A stretch of DNA of 64,000 nt, taken from Erwinia aphidicola (GTDB taxonomy: Bacteria; Pseudomonadota; Gammaproteobacteria; Enterobacterales; Enterobacteriaceae). Below the pieces are notes generated by a model. It was not told the DNA's origin. It made no database searches and was given only the letters and a program-made list of their open reading frames with translations. A program made the translations under genes and the position numbers. Positions 1-7,435 of the stretch are shown here, in pieces. The stretch lies in assembly GCF_024169515.1 (NCBI RefSeq), contig NZ_JAMKCQ010000001.1:2666001-2730000 (forward strand). Direction: 5' to 3'. Each line of letters opens with the position of its first letter. Positions within the stretch are counted from its first letter, which is position 1.

Positions 1-73
1 CAGCTGTGCAGGGGGGATCAACTGCTGGATGAAACGTTGTCAAAGTATCCCCTTCACACCAGTAATCATTAAA

Positions 74-89
74 TAATGCAATTGCATTA
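74..89. promoter_or_regulatory. Perfect 16-bp palindrome, likely PrlF operator
   Basis: TAATGCAATTGCATTA reads identically on both strands and overlaps the -35 element of the promoter in front of the toxin-antitoxin pair. PrlF is an AbrB-fold antitoxin known to repress its own operon, so autoregulatory binding here is a reasonable inference. The palindrome and its placement are seen directly; the binding is not. Confidence 0.6.
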
Positions 90-110
90 ATTTAACCCGC
101 GTCGTATAAT
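82..110 (+). promoter_or_regulatory. Sigma-70 promoter for prlF-yhaV
   Basis: TTGCAT (82-87), a 17-nt spacer and a consensus TATAAT (105-110) lie 37 nt before the prlF start. The -35 half is inside the palindromic operator, so repressor binding would block polymerase. Confidence 0.65.
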
Positions 111-147
111 TTGCTCAGAAGTTAATCAGATTTTTAAGGTGAGAAAT

Positions 148-483
148 ATGAGTGCTAACGCGCGTCCCGATACTGCTCTGACTGTCGATTCAAAAGTGAC
201 GGCCCGCTGTCAAACGACAATACCAGCACCGGTACGTGAAGCGCTGAAGCTTCGGCCGGGCAAAGACCATATTCAGTATGAGATCCTTTCCGGTGGGAAA
301 GTACTACTGAGCCGTCAAGAAATAGCGCAAGAAGATGATGTCATGGACGCATTCCTACATTTTCTCGCTGCTGACATCAAAAGTGCTCCTCAGAATGTTC
401 AACCTTTCGACATGTCGCGAGGCCGCGAACTGGTTGCTGGCATGAACGTTAACATTGACGATGATATCTGCGACGAGGACTGA
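148..483 (+). CDS. prlF: Type II antitoxin PrlF (SohA)
   Basis: Antitoxin that neutralises the ribosome-dependent RNase YhaV and represses the operon. The 111-residue protein matches E. coli PrlF in length and through its core (SKVTARCQTTIPAPVREAL, the AbrB/SpoVT swapped-hairpin DNA-binding fold) and the acidic C-terminal tail ending DDDICDED. I chose ATG 148 rather than GTG 139 because AAGGTGAG lies about 5 nt upstream of 148 and it gives the family length. The toxin gene follows after 7 nt. One oddity is Cys where E. coli PrlF has Gly before QTTIPAPV. Identification is by recalled family sequence, and confidence is high. Confidence 0.92.
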   Translation: MSANARPDTALTVDSKVTARCQTTIPAPVREALKLRPGKDHIQYEILSGGKVLLSRQEIAQEDDVMDAFLHFLAADIKSAPQNVQPFDMSRGRELVAGMNVNIDDDICDED

Positions 484-490
484 TGGGCTA

Positions 491-958
491 ATGGACAAAG
501 GATTGCCGGAAGAAGTTAATGGGTGGAAAATTTATGCGCATCCATGTTTTAAGCAAGCCTACGACGCGCTAGTTAGCGAGGTTGAGGTTTTAAAGCAAAA
601 AGATCCTCAAGGATACCAGAAGAAAGCATCAGCAAAGCTCCTGGCCGTTGTCCATAAAGTTATTGAGGAAGGAATTGCTGTCGACCCTTCTGCTGCAGCG
701 TATCGTCAGGGGACTACCCTGGGGAGCAATTTTAAGGATTGGTCCAGGGCGAAGTTTGGTAATGCACGTTATCGATTATTTTTTCGCTACAGCTCAGCGG
801 AAAAGGTGATAATCCTGGCGTGGATGAACGACAGTAGTACCCTTCGCACCTATGACAGCAAAACCGATTCTTACAGGGTTTTCGAAAAAATGCTTAGAAA
901 AGGGAAACCGCCGAAGGATTGGGGGCAGCTCTTTCATGAATCGAAGAAAAATAAATAA
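491..958 (+). CDS. yhaV: Type II toxin YhaV (RelE-superfamily RNase)
   Basis: Ribosome-associated mRNA endonuclease paired with PrlF. The 155-residue product has the family hallmarks: NGWKIYAHPCF near the N terminus, KLLAVVHKVIEEGI, then KFGNARYRLFFRYS and VIILAWMND, with basic and aromatic residues typical of the catalytic face. ATG 491 is chosen over the upstream in-frame ATG at 455, which lies inside prlF. The distance from a GAGGA at the prlF end is about 11 nt, and the length matches E. coli YhaV (154). The frame is intact, so the toxin is probably active and needs PrlF. Confidence 0.9.
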   Translation: MDKGLPEEVNGWKIYAHPCFKQAYDALVSEVEVLKQKDPQGYQKKASAKLLAVVHKVIEEGIAVDPSAAAYRQGTTLGSNFKDWSRAKFGNARYRLFFRYSSAEKVIILAWMNDSSTLRTYDSKTDSYRVFEKMLRKGKPPKDWGQLFHESKKNK

Positions 959-1355
959 AAATCCGTATTAATACAGCTTCATATCCCGCATAGAATTTTA
1001 TTCCCGCGCTAGCGTGGGATAGAAGTTCCTGCCTGGAGCCGCAGACAGCGCTAACCAGTTATTCCCGACAGTCAAATTAGGCATGTATGTAAAGTCAGCC
1101 GGGTTGATGGCGGTGTTTAATGTCATAGAGCTTGTTCCGAAATCCGCTGAAAAAAAAGCTTAAAGTATTTACCGTCCAGTGTAGGGTCGAGGCATGCCTC
1201 GACCTGGTGTTTAGATGCTTATCTCATCCACTGTCACTCTTAATGTTCTGTACGTTATTGAAAACCGCGCGAACCTCTTTTTTGTCACCTCGATAACTTT
1301 TTGATTTTAAACGACCTAATCGAACGGCTTTAAAAAAGGGTTTTTACCAAGCGTG
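959..1355. other. Non-coding stretch between yhaV and CRISPR locus A
   Basis: No convincing gene in about 400 bases. It holds one GCATGC-centred hairpin (1185-1204) and an AT-rich tract after 1250 that probably forms the distal CRISPR leader. Base composition is lower in GC than in the core genes. Confidence 0.5.
1185..1204. repeat. REP-like hairpin, GCATGC-centred
   Basis: GGTCGAGGCATGCCTCGACC is a perfect 20-nt palindrome preceded by GTAG. It is a member of the dispersed hairpin family seen again near 12050, 19190 and 38680. Confidence 0.7.
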
Positions 1356-1401
1356 CAGCAATTGAATAATGTTTATAACGAGTTAGAGTGGTTTGTTAAC
1401 C
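1356..1401 (+). promoter_or_regulatory. CRISPR leader, locus A (proximal part)
   Basis: These 46 nt directly precede the first I-F repeat and match 3483-3528, which precede the first repeat of locus B, at about 40 of 46 positions. Conservation of this block at two loci, and not of the surrounding sequence, marks it as leader. Confidence 0.7.
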
Positions 1402-1597
1402 GTTCACTGCCGAGCAGGCAGCTTAGAAAACCACAACGCAGCACAGTAGTCGCCAGGCTTAGTTCACTGCCGTACAGGCAGCTTAGAAAAGTTAAAACGT
1501 AGCCAGCAGCTGTGGCTGGACGTTCACTGCCGAGCAGGCAGCTTAGAAAATTCTGTCGTAGAGTCTGCAGTTCACTGCCGTACAGGCAGCTTAGAAA
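1402..1597 (+). CRISPR. Orphan type I-F CRISPR array, four repeats
   Basis: Four 28-nt repeats of the I-F (Ypest) family at 1402-1429, 1462-1489, 1522-1549 and 1570-1597, all reading GTTCACTGCC...CAGGCAGCTTAGAAA. They alternate in the loop between GAG (1st, 3rd) and GTA (2nd, 4th). Spacers 1430-1461 and 1490-1521 are the usual 32 nt; the third, 1550-1569, is only 20 nt. Repeat stems CTGCC/GGCAG are intact. Orientation follows the canonical I-F repeat, with the leader on the left. No cas1, cas2-3 or csy genes are in the window, so the array is orphan or served in trans. Confidence 0.93.
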
Positions 1598-1645
1598 ACA
1601 GAGTTGCTCCCGCCTGGATGCATACTGCACTGGCATCGAAGGGCG

Positions 1646-1795
1646 GTTGATGTCACCACAGATATTAAGATGCTAGTGAGTACCGCCGGTACGCCGATTG
1701 ATCCTAACGATACGGCCATTGCCGTCGGTGCTATTCTGGTGACTAATAACATGCGGGAGTTTAAGCGAGTGCCAGGCATTAAGTTGGAGGACTGA
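1646..1795 (+). pseudogene. vapC: C-terminal remnant of a VapC PIN-domain toxin
   Basis: The frame ends AGTPIDPNDTAIA-VGAILVTNNMREFKRVPG-IKLED, the last third of VapC-type PIN RNases (DxxIAGHA...LVTNN.REF.RV). The catalytic N-terminal half with the first acidic residues is absent, and the GHA residues after TAIA look deleted. It starts about 50 nt after the last CRISPR repeat, and no vapB antitoxin is nearby. I read it as a decayed toxin gene left by an insertion or deletion at the array end, not a working protein. Confidence 0.75.
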
Positions 1796-1859
1796 TAAAA
1801 ATAATTTTAGCAATAATGAGCTTTGCGCATTGATGGAAAAACGTATGCTGAAAACACTG

Positions 1860-2135
1860 CTAATATACTTTTCTTAATATTCTTTTGACTGGTTTTTCGT
1901 CATCATAATACCGCGATGGCCAGATTTTTTCTGGCGGAATCCCGATTTTCATAGCAATAATTAACTCACCCTTCAGCCATGGTTTTGATAAAGCATTTGC
2001 CAGCGTTCCGGATGATAAACCGTACTCGCGAGATAACTGTGCTAAAGAATAGCCTTTCATTCTGAGTGCGCACTGGATCTGCGCCCTGTGCCAGTCTGGA
2101 GCGTTAATGCTAGTTTTGGTTTTATTTCGATTCAT
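1860..2135 (-). CDS. Ner/Nlp-type winged-helix DNA-binding protein
   Basis: Predicted small transcription regulator of the family of phage Mu Ner and E. coli Nlp (SfsB). The 91-residue protein contains the family core DWHRAQIQCALRMKGYSLAQL, then LSSGTLANAL and PWLKGE followed by IPPEKIWPSRY. Recognition helix residues lie around 40-52, and the C-terminal tail is basic. The start has AGGTTGAG upstream. It stands alone between the VapC remnant and a PAS-LuxR gene read in the same direction. Members are either phage repressors or domesticated regulators; no phage genes are adjacent, so the target is unknown. Confidence 0.8.
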   Translation of the reverse strand: MNRNKTKTSINAPDWHRAQIQCALRMKGYSLAQLSREYGLSSGTLANALSKPWLKGELIIAMKIGIPPEKIWPSRYYDDEKPVKRILRKVY

Positions 2136-2210
2136 GATCTCAACCTTTTTTCTTTGGGTTTATTAGATTTTATGTTTTTCATGTAATCATGTGTTAGAAG
2201 GTTTTTTGGT

Positions 2211-2903
2211 TCATTTCCCCACTTTTGATTCAGGCTTTTGAAAGAAATTCTGTGGGATGTAACTGTTGAAATTATGCTGAAAGCAGTAGTCCAGGAATGC
2301 GCGCTTATTATTTACATTGGCTTTGCTATGGATGACCCGCATTCTGTTTTCTATGGTTCTTTTGGACAGACATAGTTTGTTTGATATCTCTTTACCTGTA
2401 AAACCATGGATGACATAAAAAATCAAATCCCATTCACTGGTTGTAAACAGCTCTGATGGGGGAGTAAATACGAGCGATGTTGGGATTTGAATGCTTTCAA
2501 GACTGGTTAACACCAGTGCATCTACGGGGCGGCCATGAAAAATAGTCCCACAGCACAATCCCACATCATCAAACAAGGGATATTTGTCAAAATACCAGGG
2601 TTGCAGCCAGTCATGTTTTTCAAATGGATGAATTTCTATCGATGTGACGCGATCCTGCATTGCTTCAACTTTACGGTCATGCGCCTGGAATTGTTCCTGA
2701 AAGCGCGCTGTTGATGCCGGCAATTCGCCATCCAGTCTTCCAGACACGTCGTAGCCTGCAGGCAGCCCCAGTAATCTGCAATAAGCACCATTTGCATAGA
2801 TAAACGTTGATGTGGCATCTTTCGCTCCCCATGGTTCCTGGCTAACCTCCCAGAATCTAATCATATTATTGATGCTGGTTCTCAGTTTGAACATGTCTTT
2901 CAT
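2211..2903 (-). CDS. PAS-like sensor with LuxR-type HTH regulator
   Basis: Predicted transcription regulator of 230 residues. The N-terminal part (about 10-130) resembles a PAS fold (FIYANGAYCRLLGLPAG, a typical PAS core). The C-terminal 60 residues form a LuxR/GerE helix-turn-helix (LFTTSEWDLIFYVIHG, then GKEISNKLCLSKRTIENRM). No receiver aspartate or acyl-homoserine lactone domain is recognisable. ATG 2903 is chosen over ATG 2927 because AAGGA lies 7-8 nt before it. The gene is divergent from the cupin gene across about 150 nt, so it may regulate that gene. The ligand is unknown. Confidence 0.75.
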   Translation of the reverse strand: MKDMFKLRTSINNMIRFWEVSQEPWGAKDATSTFIYANGAYCRLLGLPAGYDVSGRLDGELPASTARFQEQFQAHDRKVEAMQDRVTSIEIHPFEKHDWLQPWYFDKYPLFDDVGLCCGTIFHGRPVDALVLTSLESIQIPTSLVFTPPSELFTTSEWDLIFYVIHGFTGKEISNKLCLSKRTIENRMRVIHSKANVNNKRAFLDYCFQHNFNSYIPQNFFQKPESKVGK

Positions 2904-3053
2904 TCTGTTTTCCTTGTAGTAATGCATCCATTTTAATGAAGCGTAATTATTTTCTTTTACATGTTTGTATTATGAGTGTAGGTAATTAGATTGTTTGTAG
3001 TGCCGATTTTATAGGGTAAAAGTTACTCTAAATTGTAAACAAAGGAGCCAAAC

Positions 3054-3440
3054 GTGATTTCAATATCAGATTTTAATATTGAACGTGCAGAAAAGGATCA
3101 GCTGGCAGGGATTTCAATCACTGAGATGGTCATTAAGAACGGGCTATGTGCCTACGGCACCTCGCTGGCCAAAGGAAAACGGGTGACGTGCCACAGTCAT
3201 GGCGAAGGGGAAGAGTGGTATATTATCCTGTCAGGCAGGGGGACGATTTGGACGGGGGACAGTGACAATGATACGGTGAAAAATACCCGTTCGGATCCGA
3301 TAAAGTCAGGTTCGGTATTTTGCATATATCCAGATACTGCGCATCAGCTGATAGCGCTCACCGACATGGAATTTATCTTTTTGTGCCCGCCTACACATAT
3401 CACCACCGATAGAACCTTTTTTGACGATATAGCCAGCTGA
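3054..3440 (+). CDS. Small cupin-domain protein
   Basis: A 128-residue single-domain cupin. Motif 1 is complete (G41, H47, H49, E54, G61 with canonical spacing), and H97 in motif 2 supplies the fourth metal ligand, so a metal-binding beta-barrel is expected. The substrate is not predictable: such proteins include isomerases, dioxygenases and sugar-binding sensors. The start is GTG, preceded by AAGGAG 8 nt upstream. It is divergent from the PAS-LuxR gene and has no other partner, sitting between that gene and CRISPR locus B. Intact and probably expressed. Confidence 0.7.
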   Translation: MISISDFNIERAEKDQLAGISITEMVIKNGLCAYGTSLAKGKRVTCHSHGEGEEWYIILSGRGTIWTGDSDNDTVKNTRSDPIKSGSVFCIYPDTAHQLIALTDMEFIFLCPPTHITTDRTFFDDIAS

Positions 3441-3482
3441 GTAAATTCACGGGGCGGCGAAATGCTGCCCACCGCGCGCATT

Positions 3483-3528
3483 CAGCAATTGAATCATGTT
3501 TATAACGGGTTAGAGTAGTTTGCTAAAG
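3483..3528 (+). promoter_or_regulatory. CRISPR leader, locus B (copy of locus A leader)
   Basis: This is the second copy of the 46-nt leader block, abutting a type I-F repeat exactly as at 1356-1401. The differences are scattered point changes. Confidence 0.7.
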
Positions 3529-3603
3529 GTTCACTGCCCGGCATGCAGCTTAGAAAATTCCGCTAGAAAGTTCTCATTTATTGCCGCGCAGGTAGCTTAA
3601 AAA
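3529..3603 (+). CRISPR. Degenerate type I-F CRISPR locus B, two repeats
   Basis: The first repeat, 3529-3556, keeps GTTCACTGCC and GCAGCTTAGAAA but has a changed centre (CGGCAT). The second, 3576-3603, differs from consensus at several places (ATTTATTGCC, GGTAGCTTAAAAA), as terminal repeats often do. The spacer between them is 19 nt. It is the same strand orientation as locus A. Identification rests on repeat and leader homology; activity is doubtful. Confidence 0.75.
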
Positions 3604-3908
3604 ATTCATTGATATATTGATATAAGGCGTGATTGAAAGGAACGTTTAAAAGTGCACCTTCAGCCTGATCGCCCCTGACTAACCCATTAATCCCACCCCA
3701 TAAGTTATCAAACCCATCTGATAAATAAGCTGAAATTATTTCCACAGGCTCTGATGGGAGATGACTGTGCGGGAGATATGCGGTTTTTTAATCGCTGTCG
3801 CAGTGTGATTGCCAAAACAAGCCTGAAAAGGTAGTGAAAAGCGCTGCAAAAGGCCGTTTACTGCCGCGTGAATCAGCAGCAAGCTGATGTTGCTTTTTTG
3901 TAAACAGA
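3604..3908. other. Non-coding stretch upstream of acnB
   Basis: I see no gene here. The sequence is AT-rich near the CRISPR end and becomes normal toward the acnB promoter. No repeat of the hairpin family and no RNA gene was recognised. Confidence 0.4.
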
Positions 3909-3937
3909 TTAACATGCAGGCCGAATCCTGCTATGCT
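3909..3937 (+). promoter_or_regulatory. Candidate acnB promoter
   Basis: TTAACA (3909-3914), a 17-nt spacer and TATGCT (3932-3937) fit sigma-70, leaving a leader of about 100 nt to the acnB GTG. This is inferred from motif spacing only. Confidence 0.5.
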
Positions 3938-4042
3938 GCCACTCGCGAAACCGGGCACCTTACCCTACACACGGATTGTTTTCACTTCGCGGTGACTTAG
4001 GTAGCCCGGGATGCCAAATACAATGAGAGTGAGGAGAACGTC

Positions 4043-6640
4043 GTGCTAGAAGAATACCGTAAGCACGTTGCCGAGCGTGCTGCCCAGGGGATTGTTCCTA
4101 AACCGTTAGATGCTTCCCAAATGGCCGCGCTGGTTGAACTGCTAAAAGCCCCTCCAGCGGGTGAAGAAGAGTTTCTGTTAGACCTGTTAATTAACCGAGT
4201 GCCGCCGGGCGTAGATGAAGCGGCGTATGTCAAAGCCGGTTTCCTGGCTGCTGTCGCGAAAGGCGAAGCGACTTCTCCTCTGGTTACTCCTGAAAAAGCC
4301 GTTGAGCTGCTGGGCACCATGCAGGGCGGTTATAACATCCATGCGCTGATCGAAGCGCTTGACGATGAAAAGCTGGCGCCAATTGCCGCTGAAGCCCTGT
4401 CCCACACGCTGCTGATGTTCGACAACTTCTATGACGTTGAAGAAAAATCCAAAGCGGGCAACCCTCACGCGAAGAAAATTATTCAGTCCTGGGCTGACGC
4501 CGAGTGGTTCCTGAAGCGTCCGAAACTGGCAGAAAAAATCACCGTAACCGTGTTCAAAGTGACCGGCGAAACCAATACCGACGACCTCTCTCCGGCGCCG
4601 GATGCCTGGTCGCGCCCGGATATTCCACTGCACGCGTTAGCGATGTTGAAAAACGCCCGCGAAGGCATCGAACCCGATGATGCCGGTAACGTTGGCCCGA
4701 TCAAACAGATTGAAGCCCTGCAGCAAAAAGGCTTCCCGCTGACTTACGTAGGTGACGTGGTCGGTACCGGTTCTTCACGTAAATCCGCCACCAACTCGGT
4801 GCTGTGGTTTATGGGCGACGATATCCCTTACGTGCCAAACAAGAAGGGCGGCGGTGTCTGCCTCGGCGGTAAAATCGCGCCGATCTTCTTCAACACCATG
4901 GAAGATGCCGGCGCACTGCCGATCGAAGTGGACGTTGACCGTCTGAATATGGGCGATGTGATCGACATCTATCCCTACAAAGGCGAAGTGCGTCATCACG
5001 AAACCGGTGAAGTGCTGGCTAATTTCGAACTGAAAACCAACGTGCTGCTGGATGAAGTGCGTGCGGGTGGCCGTATTCCACTGATTATCGGCCGTGGCCT
5101 GACCACCAAAGCGCGTGAATCTCTCGGTCTGCCGCACAGCGACGTGTTTGAGCAGGCGAAAGACGTGGCGGCCAGCACCCGTGGCTTCTCCCTGGCGCAG
5201 AAAATGGTTGGCCGCGCCTGTGGCGTTGACGGCGTGCGCCCTGGTGCTTACTGCGAACCGAAAATGACCTCGGTTGGCTCGCAGGATACCACCGGTCCAA
5301 TGACCCGTGATGAGCTGAAAGATCTTGCCTGCCTGGGCTTCTCTGCGGACCTGGTGATGCAGTCCTTCTGCCACACCGCGGCCTATCCGAAGCCGGTGGA
5401 CGTGACCACGCACCATACTCTGCCTGACTTCATTATGAACCGTGGTGGCGTATCGCTGCGCCCTGGCGACGGCATTATCCACAGCTGGCTGAACCGTATG
5501 CTGCTGCCGGATACCGTCGGTACTGGCGGTGACTCGCACACCCGTTTCCCGATCGGCATCTCCTTCCCGGCGGGTTCTGGCCTGGTGGCGTTTGCTGCGG
5601 CAACCGGCGTTATGCCGCTGGATATGCCAGAGTCGGTGCTGGTGCGCTTCAAAGGCAAAATGCAGCCTGGCATCACCCTGCGCGATCTGGTACACGCGAT
5701 CCCGCTGTATGCGATCAAAGCTGGCCTGCTGACCGTTGAGAAGAAAGGTAAGAAAAACATCTTCTCTGGCCGCATCCTCGAAATTGAAGGTCTGCCTGAC
5801 CTGAAAGTTGAGCAGGCATTCGAACTGTCCGATGCTTCGGCAGAGCGCTCTGCAGCGGGCTGTAGCATCAAGCTGGGCAAAGACCCGATCATCGAGTATC
5901 TCAACTCGAACATCGTGCTGCTGAAGTGGATGATCTCTGAAGGTTACGGCGACCGTCGTACCATCGAGCGCCGTATCCAGGGCATGGAGAAATGGCTTGC
6001 GGATCCTCAGCTGATGGAAGGCGATGCTGACGCGGAATACGCGGCAGTCATCGAAATCGATCTGGCCGACATCAAAGAGCCAATTCTCTGTGCGCCAAAC
6101 GACCCGGACGATGCCCGCCTGCTGTCCGACGTGCAGGGCACCAAGATTGACGAAGTGTTTATTGGCTCCTGCATGACCAACATCGGTCACTTCCGTGCGG
6201 CTGGTAAGCTGCTGGATGCGCACAAAGGCCAGCTGCCAACCCGTCTGTGGGTGGCTCCGCCAACCAAGATGGACGCGGCGCAGCTGACTGAAGAGGGCTA
6301 CTACAGCGTGTTCGGTAAGAGCGGTGCGCGCATCGAGATCCCCGGCTGTTCCCTGTGCATGGGTAACCAGGCGCGTGTGGCAGATGGCGCAACGGTGGTG
6401 TCGACCTCCACGCGTAACTTCCCGAACCGTCTGGGTACCGGTGCCAACGTCTTCCTGGCGTCTGCCGAGCTGTCTGCGGTAGCGTCTCTGCTGGGCAAAC
6501 TGCCAACGCCGGAAGAGTACCTGAAGTTCATGGACCAGGTGGACAAAACCGCGGTGGATACCTACCGTTACCTGAACTTTGACCAGCTGAGCCAGTACAC
6601 CGACAAAGCTGACGGCGTGATTTTCCAGACTGCGGTTTAA
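4043..6640 (+). CDS. acnB: Aconitate hydratase B
   Basis: Interconverts citrate and isocitrate in the TCA cycle, hydrates 2-methyl-cis-aconitate, and as apoenzyme binds mRNA. The 865 residues equal the E. coli length and are nearly identical in sequence. Order: HEAT-like domain (about 1-160), swivel domain, then the catalytic domains. The 4Fe-4S ligands are present: Cys710 in GSCMTN, and Cys769 and Cys772 in GCSLCMGN. The start is GTG with GTGAGGAGAACGTC upstream. In E. coli the gene is preceded by yacH; here a CRISPR/TA island sits there. A rho-independent terminator follows. Confidence 0.99.
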   Translation: MLEEYRKHVAERAAQGIVPKPLDASQMAALVELLKAPPAGEEEFLLDLLINRVPPGVDEAAYVKAGFLAAVAKGEATSPLVTPEKAVELLGTMQGGYNIHALIEALDDEKLAPIAAEALSHTLLMFDNFYDVEEKSKAGNPHAKKIIQSWADAEWFLKRPKLAEKITVTVFKVTGETNTDDLSPAPDAWSRPDIPLHALAMLKNAREGIEPDDAGNVGPIKQIEALQQKGFPLTYVGDVVGTGSSRKSATNSVLWFMGDDIPYVPNKKGGGVCLGGKIAPIFFNTMEDAGALPIEVDVDRLNMGDVIDIYPYKGEVRHHETGEVLANFELKTNVLLDEVRAGGRIPLIIGRGLTTKARESLGLPHSDVFEQAKDVAASTRGFSLAQKMVGRACGVDGVRPGAYCEPKMTSVGSQDTTGPMTRDELKDLACLGFSADLVMQSFCHTAAYPKPVDVTTHHTLPDFIMNRGGVSLRPGDGIIHSWLNRMLLPDTVGTGGDSHTRFPIGISFPAGSGLVAFAAATGVMPLDMPESVLVRFKGKMQPGITLRDLVHAIPLYAIKAGLLTVEKKGKKNIFSGRILEIEGLPDLKVEQAFELSDASAERSAAGCSIKLGKDPIIEYLNSNIVLLKWMISEGYGDRRTIERRIQGMEKWLADPQLMEGDADAEYAAVIEIDLADIKEPILCAPNDPDDARLLSDVQGTKIDEVFIGSCMTNIGHFRAAGKLLDAHKGQLPTRLWVAPPTKMDAAQLTEEGYYSVFGKSGARIEIPGCSLCMGNQARVADGATVVSTSTRNFPNRLGTGANVFLASAELSAVASLLGKLPTPEEYLKFMDQVDKTAVDTYRYLNFDQLSQYTDKADGVIFQTAV

Positions 6641-6658
6641 CCCCCAGTCAGCGCTGAC

Positions 6659-6686
6659 AAACCGGGCCTCGTGCCCGGTTTTTTTA
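6659..6686 (+). terminator. acnB terminator
   Basis: ACCGGGC, loop CTCGT, GCCCGGT, followed by a run of T. Confidence 0.9.
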
Positions 6687-6801
6687 TGCCTGACGTAAAA
6701 GCGCTGCTTTTGTGCAGGCGGGCTGCGATAATGCGCGCTCAAGCTCAGATTTGTCGGGGCAGACGCGCAACAGTAAGCCGTCTGTGCTGGAGGAAAGTAT
6801 C

Positions 6802-7164
6802 ATGGAATACGAATTTTTAAGGGACATCACCGGCGTGGTGAAAGTCCGCATGACGATGGGCCACGAGGCCGTCGGCCACTGGTTTAATGATGAGGTGAAT
6901 GAAAACCTCGCGTTGCTGGATGAAGTGGAAGCGGCAGTGGCTGAAGTGAAAGGCAGCGTGCGCCAGTGGCAGCGGGTGGGGAAAGAGTACACGCTGCTGC
7001 TGGATGAAGAAGAGGTGATGATCCGCGCCAATCAGCTCGGTTTTGACGGCGACGAGATGGAAGACGGCATGAGCTATTACGACGAAGAGAGCCTGGCGTT
7101 CTGCGGCGTGGAGGATTTTCTCGCGGTGATCGCCGCCTATCGCGCGTTTTTGCAGGGGCGATGA
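6802..7164 (+). CDS. yacL: YacL family protein (UPF0231)
   Basis: Conserved enterobacterial protein of unknown function. The 120 residues match E. coli YacL from the first residue ([17 protein letters not shown]...) and it is strongly acidic. ATG 6802 is preceded by GGAGG 9-11 nt upstream; the in-frame extension to 6712 has no family counterpart. It lies in its usual place after acnB, separated by a terminator, so it probably has its own promoter. Confidence 0.93.
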   Translation: MEYEFLRDITGVVKVRMTMGHEAVGHWFNDEVNENLALLDEVEAAVAEVKGSVRQWQRVGKEYTLLLDEEEVMIRANQLGFDGDEMEDGMSYYDEESLAFCGVEDFLAVIAAYRAFLQGR

Positions 7165-7175
7165 GCAGCGGATGC

Positions 7176-7250
7176 GGGCCGATCAAAACAAAAGATCGCC
7201 CCTGGGATGGGGGCAACCTCATCCCGTAGGGGCTGGTCATGGCCCTGCGC
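7176..7250. repeat. Cluster of three REP-like hairpins
   Basis: Three hairpins stand between convergent genes: GGGCCGATC/GATCGCCCC with an A-rich loop (7176-7202), GGGATG/CATCCC (7204-7225), and GTAGGGGC paired with GGCCCTGC (about 7226-7250). The first and last match the family seen in other gaps. Confidence 0.65.
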
Positions 7251-7252
7251 TG

Positions 7253-7435
7253 TTAAGACTCGGGCTTCATTTTCACGCTGAGAAACTGCGTGCCGTCTTT
7301 GGTGGTAATCACTTCTACGGTGCCATTTTTACGTGCCTCTGCCAGAGCAGCCTGGGCCCGTTCAATTAATTTAACCTGAGTTGCACGCGCTCGGTCATAA
7401 TTCTTCAGGGAAGCTGTTTGGTGTTCTAATGACAT
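7253..7435 (-). CDS. Small protein of unknown function, second gene of a two-gene module
   Basis: I do not recognise this 60-residue protein. It is basic in the first half (an amphipathic helix around residues 8-36, rich in K, R and A) and ends in a probable beta hairpin (VEVITTKDGTQFLSVKM). ATG 7435 is well supported by AGGAGATAAGGA just upstream. The start lies 41 nt inside the preceding gene in another frame, implying coupled translation. The small size, overlap and isolation recall antitoxins or immunity proteins, but no family signature supports this. Confidence 0.6.
   Translation of the reverse strand: MSLEHQTASLKNYDRARATQVKLIERAQAALAEARKNGTVEVITTKDGTQFLSVKMKPES

Noticed and set aside
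1373..1636. Minus-strand frame of 87 codons with repeated FLSCL.GSE motif
   Set aside because: The repeats are the translated CRISPR repeats (28-nt repeats and 32-nt spacers give a 60-nt period, a multiple of 3). It is not a protein.
1591..1779. Minus-strand 62-codon frame opposite the vapC remnant
   Set aside because: It lies antisense to the PIN-domain fragment and has no ribosome binding site or family similarity.
1356..3603. Tn7-like CRISPR-associated transposon (I-F3)
   Set aside because: No tnsA/B/C or tniQ gene and no Tn7-like ends in the interval. Leader and repeats are of the ordinary I-F type.
4775..6742. Long 655-codon frame antisense to acnB
   Set aside because: It mirrors the codon pattern of acnB, lacks a ribosome binding site and resembles no protein. 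Shadow frame.
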